From contig CAVWVW010000003.1 of NCBI GenBank assembly GCA_963758555.1, forward strand, positions 2,161,094 to 2,225,093: a DNA stretch of 64,000 nucleotides. Direction: 5' to 3'. The translations under genes and the position numbers were made by a program. Positions 25,743 through 34,740 of the stretch are shown piece after piece. This DNA comes from CAIUMH01 sp963758555. Lineage in GTDB: Bacteria > Actinomycetota > Acidimicrobiia > Acidimicrobiales > RAAP-2. The notes below the pieces were generated by a model, which was given only the letters and a program-made list of their open reading frames with translations, was not told the DNA's origin and did no database searches. Numbering within the stretch: position 1 is the first letter of the stretch; each line of letters begins with the position of its first letter.

Positions 25743-26604
25743 ATGCCACTCGCCCTGAAGCGGCTGATGGAACTCGAAGCCGGCGTATCTCCTGGCCGCA
25801 GTGCTCGGCGGTGAACCAACGAGCCGTGATCTCCGTGGGCCGGGCTCAGTCGACGGAAGTCACGATTTTGACGTGCTGCTTCCCGATGGTCAGTTAGTCG
25901 GATTGGAGGTCACCACTGCTGCGCGAAGAGAGGCAATCGAGACCTTCGCAGCGCTACCTCAGCTGTACGAGGCCAGATACCCCAATCTCACGTGCAACTG
26001 GTCGCTGACCTCCCACCATCCCAACGATGAGCAACGTGGCCCGCAGGTTCGGGAGATCACAAGAAGTGCCGACTCTCTGCTTAGAGATCTTGAGCTGGCG
26101 GGCATCTTCGAGTTCGACACTGTCTACCGATCGACGCCCCCGGTCACTGAGCCGGCCGCCCAAGATGCGGTTCGACGGCTGGGCAAGATCGGGGTGTTTG
26201 CAGGTCGCCAGATGGGAGAGGCGAGGAGTGAAGGGGATGCCTTCGTTGCTCTCGGACTTCTTGGCGGCGGAGGAGTTGTCGACCCCGACGCCTTGAACCA
26301 GTCAGTTAGACGAGAGGCCGACGCCAACGTGGAAAAGCTCGCACGTTCAGGTGCTGACGAGGCACACCTATTCGTATGGATCGACTCCACCATGTTTTCC
26401 GAGGAGATGATCCTTCATCTTGGTAACGTGCCTACCGTTGGGCCGGAGCTGCCGCCGCCAATCAGAACGGTGTGGGTTGCGACGTGGGGCCTCGGGACGA
26501 ACTCTCGATCGAACACGTCCCGCTTGTGGCGGGCCACTCCACCGATGGGCTGGGAGGTACTTCCTGTCCCCGAGTTACCGACCACGGGTCCAGCACAGCT
26601 CTAA
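25743..26604 (+). pseudogene. Hypothetical protein with a PD-(D/E)xK-like N-terminal motif, frameshifted
   Basis: The frame from ATG 25743 (or ATG 25764) runs PLALKRLMELEAG and then shifts by one base near 25785 into YLLAAVLGGEPTSRD. The joined protein has about 286 residues. HDFDVLLPDGQLVGLEVT resembles the D...ExT core of nuclease-like folds, but the Lys-type residue is not evident. The C-terminal half ends in VWVATWGLG and WEVLPVP. I do not recognise a named family. It is the first gene in the island after tRNA-Ile. The downstream part alone (from GTG 25801) could still be expressed. Confidence 0.6.
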
Positions 26605-26675
26605 CTTGATCCCGGCAGCGAGGATTGAGTTCCCTGAAGCCTGGCCCGTCGGCTCAAGAGACTTTGAGGCGTTGC

Positions 26676-27788
26676 TCAGCTGGTGGCCTCGTTTGTGTCG
26701 TACTCAACCACTCCGGAAGGGAGCGCGACGGTCGACATAGGTGCTCTCGATCCAGAAGCCCACTCCTCTGGAGCCGACTCACTTCCGCTCGGGGTGACGT
26801 TCTGGGTGGAAGCGATGAGTGCTGGTGAGAAGTCTGTGAACGTCGCCGCCTCGCCACGATGAAGTTGGCCACCTCCGAAAGTGGTGTTGGGATCAACGAT
26901 GATCTGTCGAAGCTCAAGCAATTCGCTATTTGCCAAATCGAGAACGATCTCGGTTCGCATCCCCTCGCTCGCGTTGATGCCGATAGTGGCACCCCGCTGT
27001 CCGGTACCGATGGTGTTGCTCCAGCCGAGCTGCTGCAGACCTGGAAGCGTGGCCATGTATCGGAGAAGGGCTGCGCGTTGCAATGACGAAGCACCATGTC
27101 CGAGGAACTCGGCGGCCACCGTGAATTGGGCAGCGGGGCTCGAATCGGTCGCCCCAGGGACGTCCGCTTGGGTCGCAAAGTACGCCGCCATTTGTGAAGG
27201 ATCGGTCGGGAGATTGGCAACGTCGTAGTAGACGGCACCCGGATAGCCAATGTGCTCGCTCTCGATCGAGGGCCTGCCAGCCTGCTCCCAAGCTTGTTGA
27301 TCCTCACTGGTGATGAACTGAGGTGAGCCCGTCACGTACGCCTTGTTCGAGTTGTCTCCCCTCGGCGAAGTCCACTCCTCTTCGAAGATCTGGATGAAAG
27401 CGTTCCAATTAGCACTTCGAGGCGGCTTCAAGGCGACGACGCTCTGGAGCGTTCTTGTGTAGAGCCACTCACCGGCCCCTGGAACAAGTGGCTTCTCTTG
27501 TTCGGCCACCCGGGCCGTGCCAGTCAGGACGGCATTAGCGGGAGCGAAGCTTGCTGCCTCGCCGCCACCGCCGGTAGACGAGGTCGCCTGAGAGACGACC
27601 AAGATCAGCGCAACGATCCCTGCGGCCACGGCTGAGCTGACGATGATGGCCGTCTTCCAGCTGCCACGAGCGTGATTGGGCCGGATGAAGGGGGTCGCAT
27701 CCCGCCGAGCCGCTAGGACTTCGTCGGCAGTAACGGGCGAAGCAGCGTGATCCACGATGTCGCAAAGCCGTTCTTGAAGGTCAGTCAT
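26676..27788 (-). CDS. CU044_5270-type membrane protein, partner of an ECF sigma factor
   Basis: This 370-residue protein has an N-terminal cytosolic part (MTDLQERLCDIVDHAASPVT), one membrane span (IIVSSAVAAGIVALILVV, about residues 47-65) and a large outer domain. The outer domain carries the family pattern LPGLQQLGWSNTIGTGQRG, with AALLRYMATLPG just before it. Its stop-to-start overlap with the sigma gene (8 bases) couples translation. Proteins of this family accompany ECF sigma factors in actinobacteria and are thought to be membrane-bound anti-sigma-like partners, though they lack a zinc anti-sigma motif. The role here is inferred from position. Confidence 0.82.
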   Translation of the reverse strand: MTDLQERLCDIVDHAASPVTADEVLAARRDATPFIRPNHARGSWKTAIIVSSAVAAGIVALILVVSQATSSTGGGGEAASFAPANAVLTGTARVAEQEKPLVPGAGEWLYTRTLQSVVALKPPRSANWNAFIQIFEEEWTSPRGDNSNKAYVTGSPQFITSEDQQAWEQAGRPSIESEHIGYPGAVYYDVANLPTDPSQMAAYFATQADVPGATDSSPAAQFTVAAEFLGHGASSLQRAALLRYMATLPGLQQLGWSNTIGTGQRGATIGINASEGMRTEIVLDLANSELLELRQIIVDPNTTFGGGQLHRGEAATFTDFSPALIASTQNVTPSGSESAPEEWASGSRAPMSTVALPSGVVEYDTNEATS

Positions 27789-28304
27789 CTGCGACCTCTC
27801 CTATCGTGCTCCGGAGTTTGGCAAGGCCTCTCTCCATGTGGTTCTGGATCGTGGTGACCTTGAGTCCTGTGAGCTCAGCCACCTCGCGCAACGTCCAGCC
27901 ATAGGCAAAGACCAAGAGGACAGCAGTCCGTTGGCGGTCAGACAGCTCTGAGAGCGCTGCTTCGAGCTCAGGCTCGATCAGATGCTCGGAGTCTTCAACC
28001 ACGGCTGCGAACGAGGCAGGCGTTTTGCGCTGCTTGGTTCTCGATTGACCAACGCGATAGAGGTAGCCGGTCGCGTGTCCATCGCTTGGACCTTGGGCCA
28101 GTACTCCCACGCATAGGCCAGTGCTTCAGCCGTTGCCTCTCGGCCCCTCTCGCCTCCATATGCAGAGACGAACGCCCTTCTGAGTCGAGGTTCCGCTTCA
28201 ACCACGAAACTCCGGAATCGGTCTGCCTCAGGACCAACGGATCGATCGAAACCGTCGAGCGTGGCTGGTAACCCCGGTTCGGGCGAGTTCACGATCCCCA
28301 TCAT
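27781..28304 (-). pseudogene. Sigma-70 family (ECF-type) sigma factor, split by one frameshift
   Basis: The first frame starts MMGIVNSPEP (28304) and covers region 2 (LRRAFVSAYGGERGREATAE, AWEYWPKVQAMD). The second frame continues as ATGYLYRVGQSR and covers region 4, with LSDRQRTAVLLVFAYGWTLR then EVAELTGLKVTTIQNHMERG. The switch is near 28080 and needs one base. Joined, the protein has the usual ECF length of about 174 residues. It overlaps the CU044_5270-type gene downstream. Either the module is inactive or the read is wrong at one base. Confidence 0.8.
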
Positions 28305-28442
28305 CTACTAAGAGTCGTGAGGTGCCCCGATGTACCACGCACCCCAATTGAAAGGTTGTGCCGGAAGCCGCGCCCTTGAGCGGCACATTATGAAACGCAC
28401 TTGCTCATTGGACATGACGCGATGTTCGGATGACCCGTTCCA

Positions 28443-28853
28443 TTGAGACACCTGTGCAGGCATGATGGTGGTGTGAGTTCGTTTGCCGGTGCGATTCCTT
28501 GTCGAGTTGTGAAGTCATCGATCACGTGGACCACCTTGGTTGTCACTGCGGTGGCTGAGTTGACCATCCTGAGTATCGCTGGCTTCCTGTACTCAGACGC
28601 GTTCTGGTTTGCGGCCGGAAAGTGGCCGAGTGGGTGGCTCCTCACCTGCATCTTGGGTCTGCTTTGCGTCTTCTATCCCGCCAGCGTGTTGGGAGCCTGT
28701 TGGTCCTCCATGACGGATCGGGAAGACGGTGAGACGAGCAAACGGACGGTCGCACGTTTGGCCGGATACGGGGCTCTTATTACGGTCGCCAACTTCCTGT
28801 TATCGGTCGCGGCATGGATTTTTGCCGCTGTCGTTTTTGGGGCGCTGTTCTAG
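28443..28853 (+). CDS. Hypothetical membrane protein
   Basis: The frame codes 136 residues; a GTG at 28473 gives a shorter, more natural start. Three or four hydrophobic segments are visible (TTLVVTAVAELTILSIAGFL, GWLLTCILGLLCVFYPAS, and two at the C-terminus), with a short charged loop MTDREDGETSKR. No family is recognised. It is flanked by the sigma module and the DUF2142-like gene, both on the other strand. Confidence is moderate because nothing but hydrophobicity supports it. Confidence 0.5.
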   Translation: MRHLCRHDGGVSSFAGAIPCRVVKSSITWTTLVVTAVAELTILSIAGFLYSDAFWFAAGKWPSGWLLTCILGLLCVFYPASVLGACWSSMTDREDGETSKRTVARLAGYGALITVANFLLSVAAWIFAAVVFGALF

Positions 28854-28946
28854 GACGACCGTTTCCGATCAAGTGCCCCAGATCGCCGGGTAGGTGTGGC
28901 AGTACGGCACCTATGGGTCAGTGATGGAACAATCACCGACCGGTGA

Positions 28947-30402
28947 TTACGCGAACTGAAATCCCTGCAGACCGATGACAACGAGCAGAAGTACCAGCGC
29001 GGACCCTGCTCCTACGCCCGCTCCTAGAGCTGGTGACCATGACCGCATTCTCAATCGGCTGGGTAGCACGCCGATCAGGAGCGGAGGTAGCAAAGGGAGC
29101 ATGTAGCGAGGTGTCAGCTGGTCAATGCGGGGAGCGTGGAGAGCGTTCGTGTTCGTGTAGACAACCGCCATGATCCCCAACCCGATGATCAGGCTCAATC
29201 CTACGAGTCCGATTCGCTCAAGTTTGGGCAGCACGAAGCCCGTGACGGGCTCCGGTACGGCGCACGAGACCCCGACGACGACTGCCGACAGCAGCACGAT
29301 GATCGTGGGGACCTGATAGTCCGAGAGCAGCCCGAACATCTGGAGCGGAAACGCTGATCCCTGGAAGAGGAAGGTATGCCACACCGTGGCGACGAATGCC
29401 AGAGGCTGATGCACGACATAGGTCGTTTGCGCAGAGATGTGGATGTCTCGATAGGCGTAGTTGCTCTTCGCCGACTGCAAGGGGAAGAGTCCTGGAAGAT
29501 CGAGTCGCATCGAATGCGAGCGTTGGTATGTGATCCACAACACCGAGAGCAGTGCCGAGCCGCCGATGACAGAAGCAACAGGAGCGATGAGCTTCCCCCG
29601 GTAGCGCCAGAGCGGGATGAGAAGGAAAAGGACGAAGACAACGTAGGGAGGCTTGCCTAGCGCCAGCAAGCCGGAGGCGACTCCAGCCTCAACGAGAAGG
29701 CTCCTTCGAGGAGCGGAGACATCGAGCGAAAGTCTCAAGCTCACGGCAACCAGGAGGAGGGTCAGAACAATTGTCAGCCCATCGGCTGAAACGGTAGATG
29801 CTTGGTTCAGCGCTTCGGGAATCAGCGCGCAGCCAACCATGATCCAGCGATGAAGTGGAAGTCGCTTCACTGCAAGAGCAACGATGAGCGCATATGCCGC
29901 AACCCCGGCCAGCCGGGCAAGGTAGATCAGCGGGAGAAGTCCCAGGCCGATGAGACGGCCGATGGCGATCACCGGGGAATATATGGCATAGCCACCCGGT
30001 CCATAGGACGCGATGGTGCCTTCTTGAACTGGAACGGTGCGTCCGCCTGGAGAAGGCCACCCAAGATCCTCCAGGAACTTGACGTGGTCCGGTTGGAAAT
30101 AGATCGTCTTCGTCAACTGATCCATCTGCTGTGAGTAACCCGCAGGAAGTTCAGCGCCAAATCGATGGCCTATTCGATGGGTCAGAACGTCTCCGCCTGC
30201 GATTTGGTAGGCCCTGGTGAACTGATCGCGTCCGTCGGCGCCCCGTAATGGTGGTGTGAAGATGGCGATGGCAACTCCGGAGAAGCGCCAGCACCAGAAC
30301 CACCTTCGCCGGGTTCTTCCAAATCCAGACGAGCAGAGACTGAGGTTGGATTCTCCGGCTCTGTGTCTTAGGCGGTTCAGCACCGACAAGCTGGTCAGTC
30401 AA
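28947..30402 (-). pseudogene. DUF2142-like multi-pass membrane protein, frameshifted near its N-terminus
   Basis: The main frame gives about 10-12 membrane spans and the DUF2142 pattern. There is an outer loop after the first span (GADGRDQFTRAYQIAGGD) and the segment EGTIASYGPGGYAIYSPVIA. Later come NQASTVSADGLTI and a PRYMLPLLPPLL-type C-terminal part. The natural N-terminus, MTDQLVGAEPPKTQ with PAKVVLVLAL, is in another frame and joins near 30285 with a one-base shift. Family members are thought to act in envelope glycan or teichoic-acid type assembly. If the shift is real, the first span is lost. Confidence 0.72.
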
Positions 30403-30689
30403 GAGCCGGATCTCGCCTTCAAGGGGGTCCGCGAAACCATCCGCAGGAACCTACCAAGCAGTTCAAGCAGTTCAGATCGACGAACGATTGTCCACGGTCT
30501 GGACGTGAGCCAGTTGGCTCCCAAGGACTCGTTGGATGCGCATTCAATTCCAAGGGAGCCGACTGTCCCCGACCGCCGGGTTAGGGACACAGCCGAGAAT
30601 TGCCGTCACCTCGTGGAGCGGGGGAAGCAAGCTTTGGCTCCCCGTGTTGGACGGTATGACCACGCTCGGATGGGGTTACGGTCGGAACT

Positions 30690-31004
30690 GTGGATGAGTC
30701 GATCGACTACGACGCGCTCCCGCCAGAGGAGCAGGCTCGGATGCGAGAGCGCTGGCCCGGCCAGTTCGCTACTCGCATCGCCGAGCTCGACCTCGTGACT
30801 GAGTTTGAGGAGCATGGACTGGCATACGCAGCGCTCGATGCCCGAGGAGAGGTCGTCGTCCATATCCCAGGAGAGACGGACGTCCGTGACGAGGGAACTC
30901 ACGCTCCGCTGACCTCAGCTGAGGCTCGAACGCTGGAGCTCCACCGCGTGATTCTCGGCGAAGAAGCTCGCAAGCAACCCAGAGGCGGTGCTCGCACGGG
31001 CTAG
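30690..31004 (+). CDS. Small acidic protein, paralogue of the one at 45078-45299
   Basis: This 104-residue acidic protein is clearly related to the product of 45078-45299. Both share I-x-YD-L-x-x-E-x-Q, a helix ending in E-x-G-x-x-Y and a C-terminal LD-x-x-G-x-VV-x-H-PG segment. No known family was recognised. The last residues (after about position 88) may be off-frame, because the next broken gene starts in an overlapping frame. Size, acidity and the following gene suggest an antitoxin-like or partner role, which is only inferred. Confidence 0.6.
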   Translation: MDESIDYDALPPEEQARMRERWPGQFATRIAELDLVTEFEEHGLAYAALDARGEVVVHIPGETDVRDEGTHAPLTSAEARTLELHRVILGEEARKQPRGGARTG

Positions 31005-31297
31005 GAAGAACCTCCAACACCAGCGTTCTGTCGACAGCGGTCACAGCATTCAGTACCTCGACGCATGGGAGCAGTTGCTCGACGCGGGGGCATCCGTCAC
31101 TCGCACTGGTCCTAGTTTCATCTGATCAGGAGGCCCGTGACCTGCGCCAGGCAAGTCCCCTTGCTGGTGTGCTGACCGATGAAGAGCGGATCGACGTCCT
31201 GATGGCGACCGACGGCGCCTGTGTCGCTGCAGCATCAGGGAAGTCGATCGGAGAGCTGCGAGAGTCTCTCTCCTCGGGGGTGACTCCCAGCCTCTAG
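30955..31297 (+). pseudogene. Broken small protein gene (HSIQYLDAWEQLL family)
   Basis: Two frames together form one protein. The first reads SNPEAVLARARKNLQHQRS and HSIQYLDAWEQLLDAG, and ends at 31125. The second reads LALVLVSSDQEARDLRQ, ASPLAGVLTDEER, to a stop at 31297. The switch lies near 31095. The segment RDLRQASPLAGVLTDEER is a pattern I associate with small actinobacterial proteins next to toxin-antitoxin-like genes, by memory and not by search. It overlaps the preceding small gene. Confidence 0.5.
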
Positions 31298-32326
31298 CTG
31301 GTCGCCGGGTGGATCGAGTCCACGATCCCTCGAGCGGTAAGGCCCGCGCCCGCTAGCCCAAGCCACAGCACGACTGGATGGGCTTGGCCCGGCACTGCCA
31401 CGGTTGCCACCATGACGCCGCTCGTCTCGCTCGATTGGGAGAGGTGGAGCGTCAGCCCGTTCTCTGTCAGAGTCCCTTTGAGGTTGGGTTCAGCCATGGC
31501 TTCTGCTGCGTAGCGCCCCGAGAAGATGTCCAGTCCCTGCTGTGCGGCGCGGTCCGATGCCTGTTGGATCTCGGCTGGACAGCTCGGCGAGATGCGCGTT
31601 TGGGCACCGAGAGCCACACGGTGTCCGGGTCCACTTGGAGCCCACAGAACCCCACGTTGCTCGTTCTTTGAATCGGCCAGGAGGGAGGGAGCTTCAAACG
31701 CGACGCCGCCAAAGCTCACCGACCTCCAGTGGGCGGGTGCCGCTGTTGGAGCGGCAGCGGCGGTGACCACGGCGAGAGGCGAATGCGTGAGCGTTTTCAA
31801 TAACGTGCCGCGCCTGAGGCCCTTGGGCACTCAACACGAACCCCTTGTCGGGATCGTAGAAGGTCGCATGGTCGGGTTTGTTGGCCACTCATGCTTGAAC
31901 GGCGATGCCGTTGACGGACTGGGACTTCGTGAGAGGAAGGAACCCGGTCTTGCTCAGAGCCTCGACCCAGACTTCGTTCTCAGCAGGACAGTGCTGCTGA
32001 CCAGCGAGCGTTGACTCCTCACCCAGGTAGACGGGACCGGTGAAGCTGGCCCGCACGTGTAGCCACCGTCCTTCGAGATGTACCAAGACCCTGGCACCTC
32101 TATCTGGACATCGCCGTAGGGCACGGGGACCCAGCCCGGCCTCCCTGAGGAGACGACGACCGGCAGCGGAGAGGACGTTCCTGCTGTCGAGGTAGGTGGC
32201 GCTGAGGCAGTGCTGCTGCAGGCTGCGGCCAGCGCGCCGACAACGGTGACGGCAATGGCTGCAAGCCACCGAGCTCCCGGCGAGCTCTCCTTCCGGCGGG
32301 CGCGGATGTGGCGAGCCCCCCGCTCG
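31294..32326 (-). pseudogene. Putative lipoprotein with paired secreted domains (copy B), several frameshifts
   Basis: Segments in three frames add up to a lipoprotein. The signal runs WLAAIAVTVVGALAAAC. Domain 1 follows with WVPVPYGDVQIEVPGSWYIS, the NEVWVEALSKTGFLPL segment and VNGIAVQA. Domain 2 has WRSVSFGGVAFEAPS and ends NGLTLHLSQSSETSGVMVAT to VDSIHPATS. At least three one-base shifts separate the pieces. It is a tandem paralogue of the gene just upstream (32327-33353). Both lie downstream of an ECF sigma/membrane-protein pair and probably belong to its operon. No enzyme motif is seen; a surface sensing or binding role is a guess. Confidence 0.55.
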
Positions 32327-33353
32327 TGAGAGGTGTATCGAGTCGAGGATCGCTCGAGCCTGAAGGCCATCGCCAGGGAGACCCACTTCCACCACTGTGG
32401 GACTGGCGTGGCCCGGCACGTCGATCGAAGCGGTGAGGAGGTGGCCGGTCTCGCAGCTCGAGAGCACGTGGAGCGTGACGCCATTGATCGTGAGCAAGCG
32501 AGTGGTCTTTGCCCCTGCGAAGGATGAGGTCTGTCGTCCAGAGAGGATCGCGGCACTTGGCACGCCGCGGCGCCTGGTGTCCAGCGGCGATGCCTATGGC
32601 GGGGCAGCTGATGGCGCACGTCTCATCGGCGTGCAGGAGATAGACGGTCGAGGGCATCATCCCACCGCAGAAGAAGCCGGCGTGGGTGACAGTCCAGCTC
32701 GGAGGCACGGCCAGCGAGATGCCGCCCGTGTTACTGTCTTCCAAGCGTTTGGCGTAGCGCTGTGCGGTGCGGAAGAGGTGACCACTGCGAGCGGCGAGTG
32801 CGTGAGCGTTGAAAGAACTTGCCGGGCCTTGGGACCGCGCCCCTTGAGCTCCACGCCGAGGGACGGAGCGACAGAGTCGACGCTGACGCTGTTGATCGAT
32901 CCGTTGTTCAGGGGATGGATCATCTTGTCCACCGCGATGCCGTTGACCTCGATCGAGCTAGTACTTGGATGGGGCTGATCCTGGGCTGAACGAGCTCACG
33001 CACACCTCGTTGCGTGTCGCCCCTATGCACAGATCACCATCCGGCAAGCGAAGGGTTCGGGCACCGAGAAAGACGGTGCCGTCGCCGTCTACTTCTCCGC
33101 AGAGGGGGACGTCGTCCTGCACGACAGCCCAATTGTGGGGAATCGAGAACTGGGCATCACCGAAGGAGACAGGCGTCCATCCTCGAGGAGTCGCTGAGGT
33201 CATCACTGCGACGGGTGTCTGGGCCGCTGCGGGCGAATTTGTTGAGCTCGCGTTCCACACGTGCCGGAGCCCTGCGGTTGCGGTTGTGAGCCCGACCCCG
33301 ATGAGGATGCCGTGGCCGAGCGCTCTGAGGCGGACGGAGCGTTGACGTCTCAC
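32327..33353 (-). pseudogene. Membrane-anchored paralogue with two similar secreted domains (copy A), several frameshifts
   Basis: The gene starts at GTG 33353 with a signal-anchor (LGHGILIGVGLTTATAGL). Domain 1 contains WTPVSFGDAQFSIPHNW and VPLCGEVDGDGTVFLGA. It continues in another frame with VNGIAVDKMIHPLNNGS and GPKARQVLSTLTHSPLAVV. Domain 2 contains ISLAVPPSWTVTHAGFFCGG and the CPAIGIAAGHQ segment, and closes in a third frame with NGVTLHVLSSCETG and ILDSIHL. The domain order matches copy B. It begins four bases after the stop of the sigma partner gene, so it is the third gene of that operon. Confidence 0.55.
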
Positions 33354-33357
33354 CCGA

Positions 33358-34050
33358 TCAACCCTCTGTCAGCTCGAGAGAAGAGAGGTTGAGGTCGTAG
33401 CGGGCCCCTGATGCTGAGGTGAGGGTGACGGTGTCTCCGTGGTGCGAGGTGACCTTCAGCTCTCCAACTCGGTCTGGCGTGACGAACCGGTAGGTAGCTC
33501 CATCAGTCGAGACGTAAAGGACGCCTTTGGCTCGGGTCCCAGGCGTGGAGACAGGCAAGGCCTGGCCTCGCTGCGCACTCTGGAGCTGAGCGTGGCTTGC
33601 GAAGATCCAGAGACTGGTTGGCTTCGATGTCTGGGAGGTGCTGCCTTGTTGAGCGAGTCCGCCAAAGGTGCCACTTGCAGAGCCATTCAGGCGGTTCGAA
33701 CCTCCGCTTGCGGTCGAAGGAGATGATGTTCGCGGGCAGAGCGCACCACCGCAGACCAGTTGCTGAGCCTGTGCGGCTGTGAGCTGGGTCCGGGGAACGT
33801 GGGTTGGAGAGCCCGGAACGACCAGGGCTGCGACCACTCCGATCACGACGAGACTCGCCGCCAGTGACGACAGCGCGAGGACGCGGTCCGTCGGCGTCGC
33901 TCCTTGCGTGGGGTCGTCCCAGTGGGGACCTCGCCTCGGGGCGTCTGTGCCCTTGGCACGCATCGTCACCGAGCCGTTCGGCACCGCCAGCTCTGCAGCG
34001 CGAGTCAGCGTGCGGGTGAGGCGCTCTTCGATGGTGACCTGCTCGCTCAC
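33358..34050 (-). CDS. Single-pass membrane protein coupled to an ECF sigma factor
   Basis: This 230-residue protein has a cytosolic N-terminus of about 55 residues (MSEQVTIEERLTRTLTRAAE). One membrane span (LSSLAASLVVIGVVAALVV) follows, then a Ser/Thr-rich linker. The small beta-rich outer domain ends DLNLSSLELTEG. There is no zinc HxxxCxxC anti-sigma motif. The ATG overlaps the sigma stop as ATGA, which marks it as the probable membrane partner or anti-sigma-like protein. Unlike the other three modules it does not show the CU044_5270 LPGI/LPGL block. Two paralogous secreted-protein genes follow directly. Confidence 0.72.
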   Translation of the reverse strand: MSEQVTIEERLTRTLTRAAELAVPNGSVTMRAKGTDAPRRGPHWDDPTQGATPTDRVLALSSLAASLVVIGVVAALVVPGSPTHVPRTQLTAAQAQQLVCGGALCPRTSSPSTASGGSNRLNGSASGTFGGLAQQGSTSQTSKPTSLWIFASHAQLQSAQRGQALPVSTPGTRAKGVLYVSTDGATYRFVTPDRVGELKVTSHHGDTVTLTSASGARYDLNLSSLELTEG

Positions 34051-34559
34051 GTGACCATCTCCTTGAGTCGCTCGAGGCCTCGATGGATGTGCGACTTGAC
34101 GGTCCCAAGCGGGACGTTCATGACGAGGGCGATCTCACTCAAAGGCAGGTCGGCGTAGTAGCGGAGGATCAGCGCCCGCCTCTGTTGGTCGGGCAACGAG
34201 CAGACGATCTCCCAAGTCTCGTCGAGCTCGGGGTCACCGAACTCGAGGACGGGCTCTGGCTGGTAGCGCACCTCGGTGGCGGCTCTGCGGCTGTCATCGA
34301 TGATTTGGTTGATCGCCATGCGACGCAGGTATGACCACGTCGATAGCGGGGGAGGATCGACGCGTTGGTAGCGGAGGAACACCTCGTGGACGACGCCCTC
34401 GGCCTGCTCCTTGGAGCTCGTCATCAACCAGGCGAGGCGCACAAGGGCCGTGGCGTGCTCGCGGTAGGCGACTTCGAACGCGGTCCCTCCGCTGTTGAAG
34501 GCCACGTTCCCCACGCTAACTAGACGTGTGGGAGCGCTCACGGTTTGCAGTGATTTCAT
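34047..34559 (-). CDS. ECF RNA polymerase sigma factor
   Basis: This 170-residue protein is an intact ECF sigma factor. Region 2 is FEVAYREHATALVRLAWLMT with the WSYLRRMAINQI segment. Region 4 has LPDQQRRALILRYYADLPLS, EIALVMNVPLGTVKSHIHRG and a closing LERLKEMV. It is coupled by ATGA to the membrane partner. An ECF-type promoter (GCAACC, 16 bases, CGTCTA) lies 39 bases before the ATG, and AAGGAG stands at the right distance, so it probably drives its own operon. The signal it answers is unknown. Confidence 0.92.
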   Translation of the reverse strand: MKSLQTVSAPTRLVSVGNVAFNSGGTAFEVAYREHATALVRLAWLMTSSKEQAEGVVHEVFLRYQRVDPPPLSTWSYLRRMAINQIIDDSRRAATEVRYQPEPVLEFGDPELDETWEIVCSLPDQQRRALILRYYADLPLSEIALVMNVPLGTVKSHIHRGLERLKEMVT

Positions 34560-34597
34560 GGTGCCGTGCTCCTTCCCGTGGTCGCACTCATGATCAC

Positions 34598-34625
34598 TAG
34601 ACGTGCGCCACGAACGGAAGGTTGC
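34598..34625 (-). promoter_or_regulatory. Putative ECF-type autoregulatory promoter
   Basis: On the minus strand GCAACC (34625-34620) is followed after 16 bases by CGTCTA (34603-34598). This AAC/CGTC pair is the classic ECF promoter form. It lies at the right distance upstream of the sigma gene that starts at 34559. Confidence 0.5.
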
Positions 34626-34740
34626 GAACCTTATTGCTTTGTTGGTGATCCTTGGGTCCTCTCCACCTCAACGTGACAGTCCCTTGGGGATCGAGGAGCC
34701 GATGATTGCGCAGGTCACAGCGTCCTGCGATGATCCCCGC

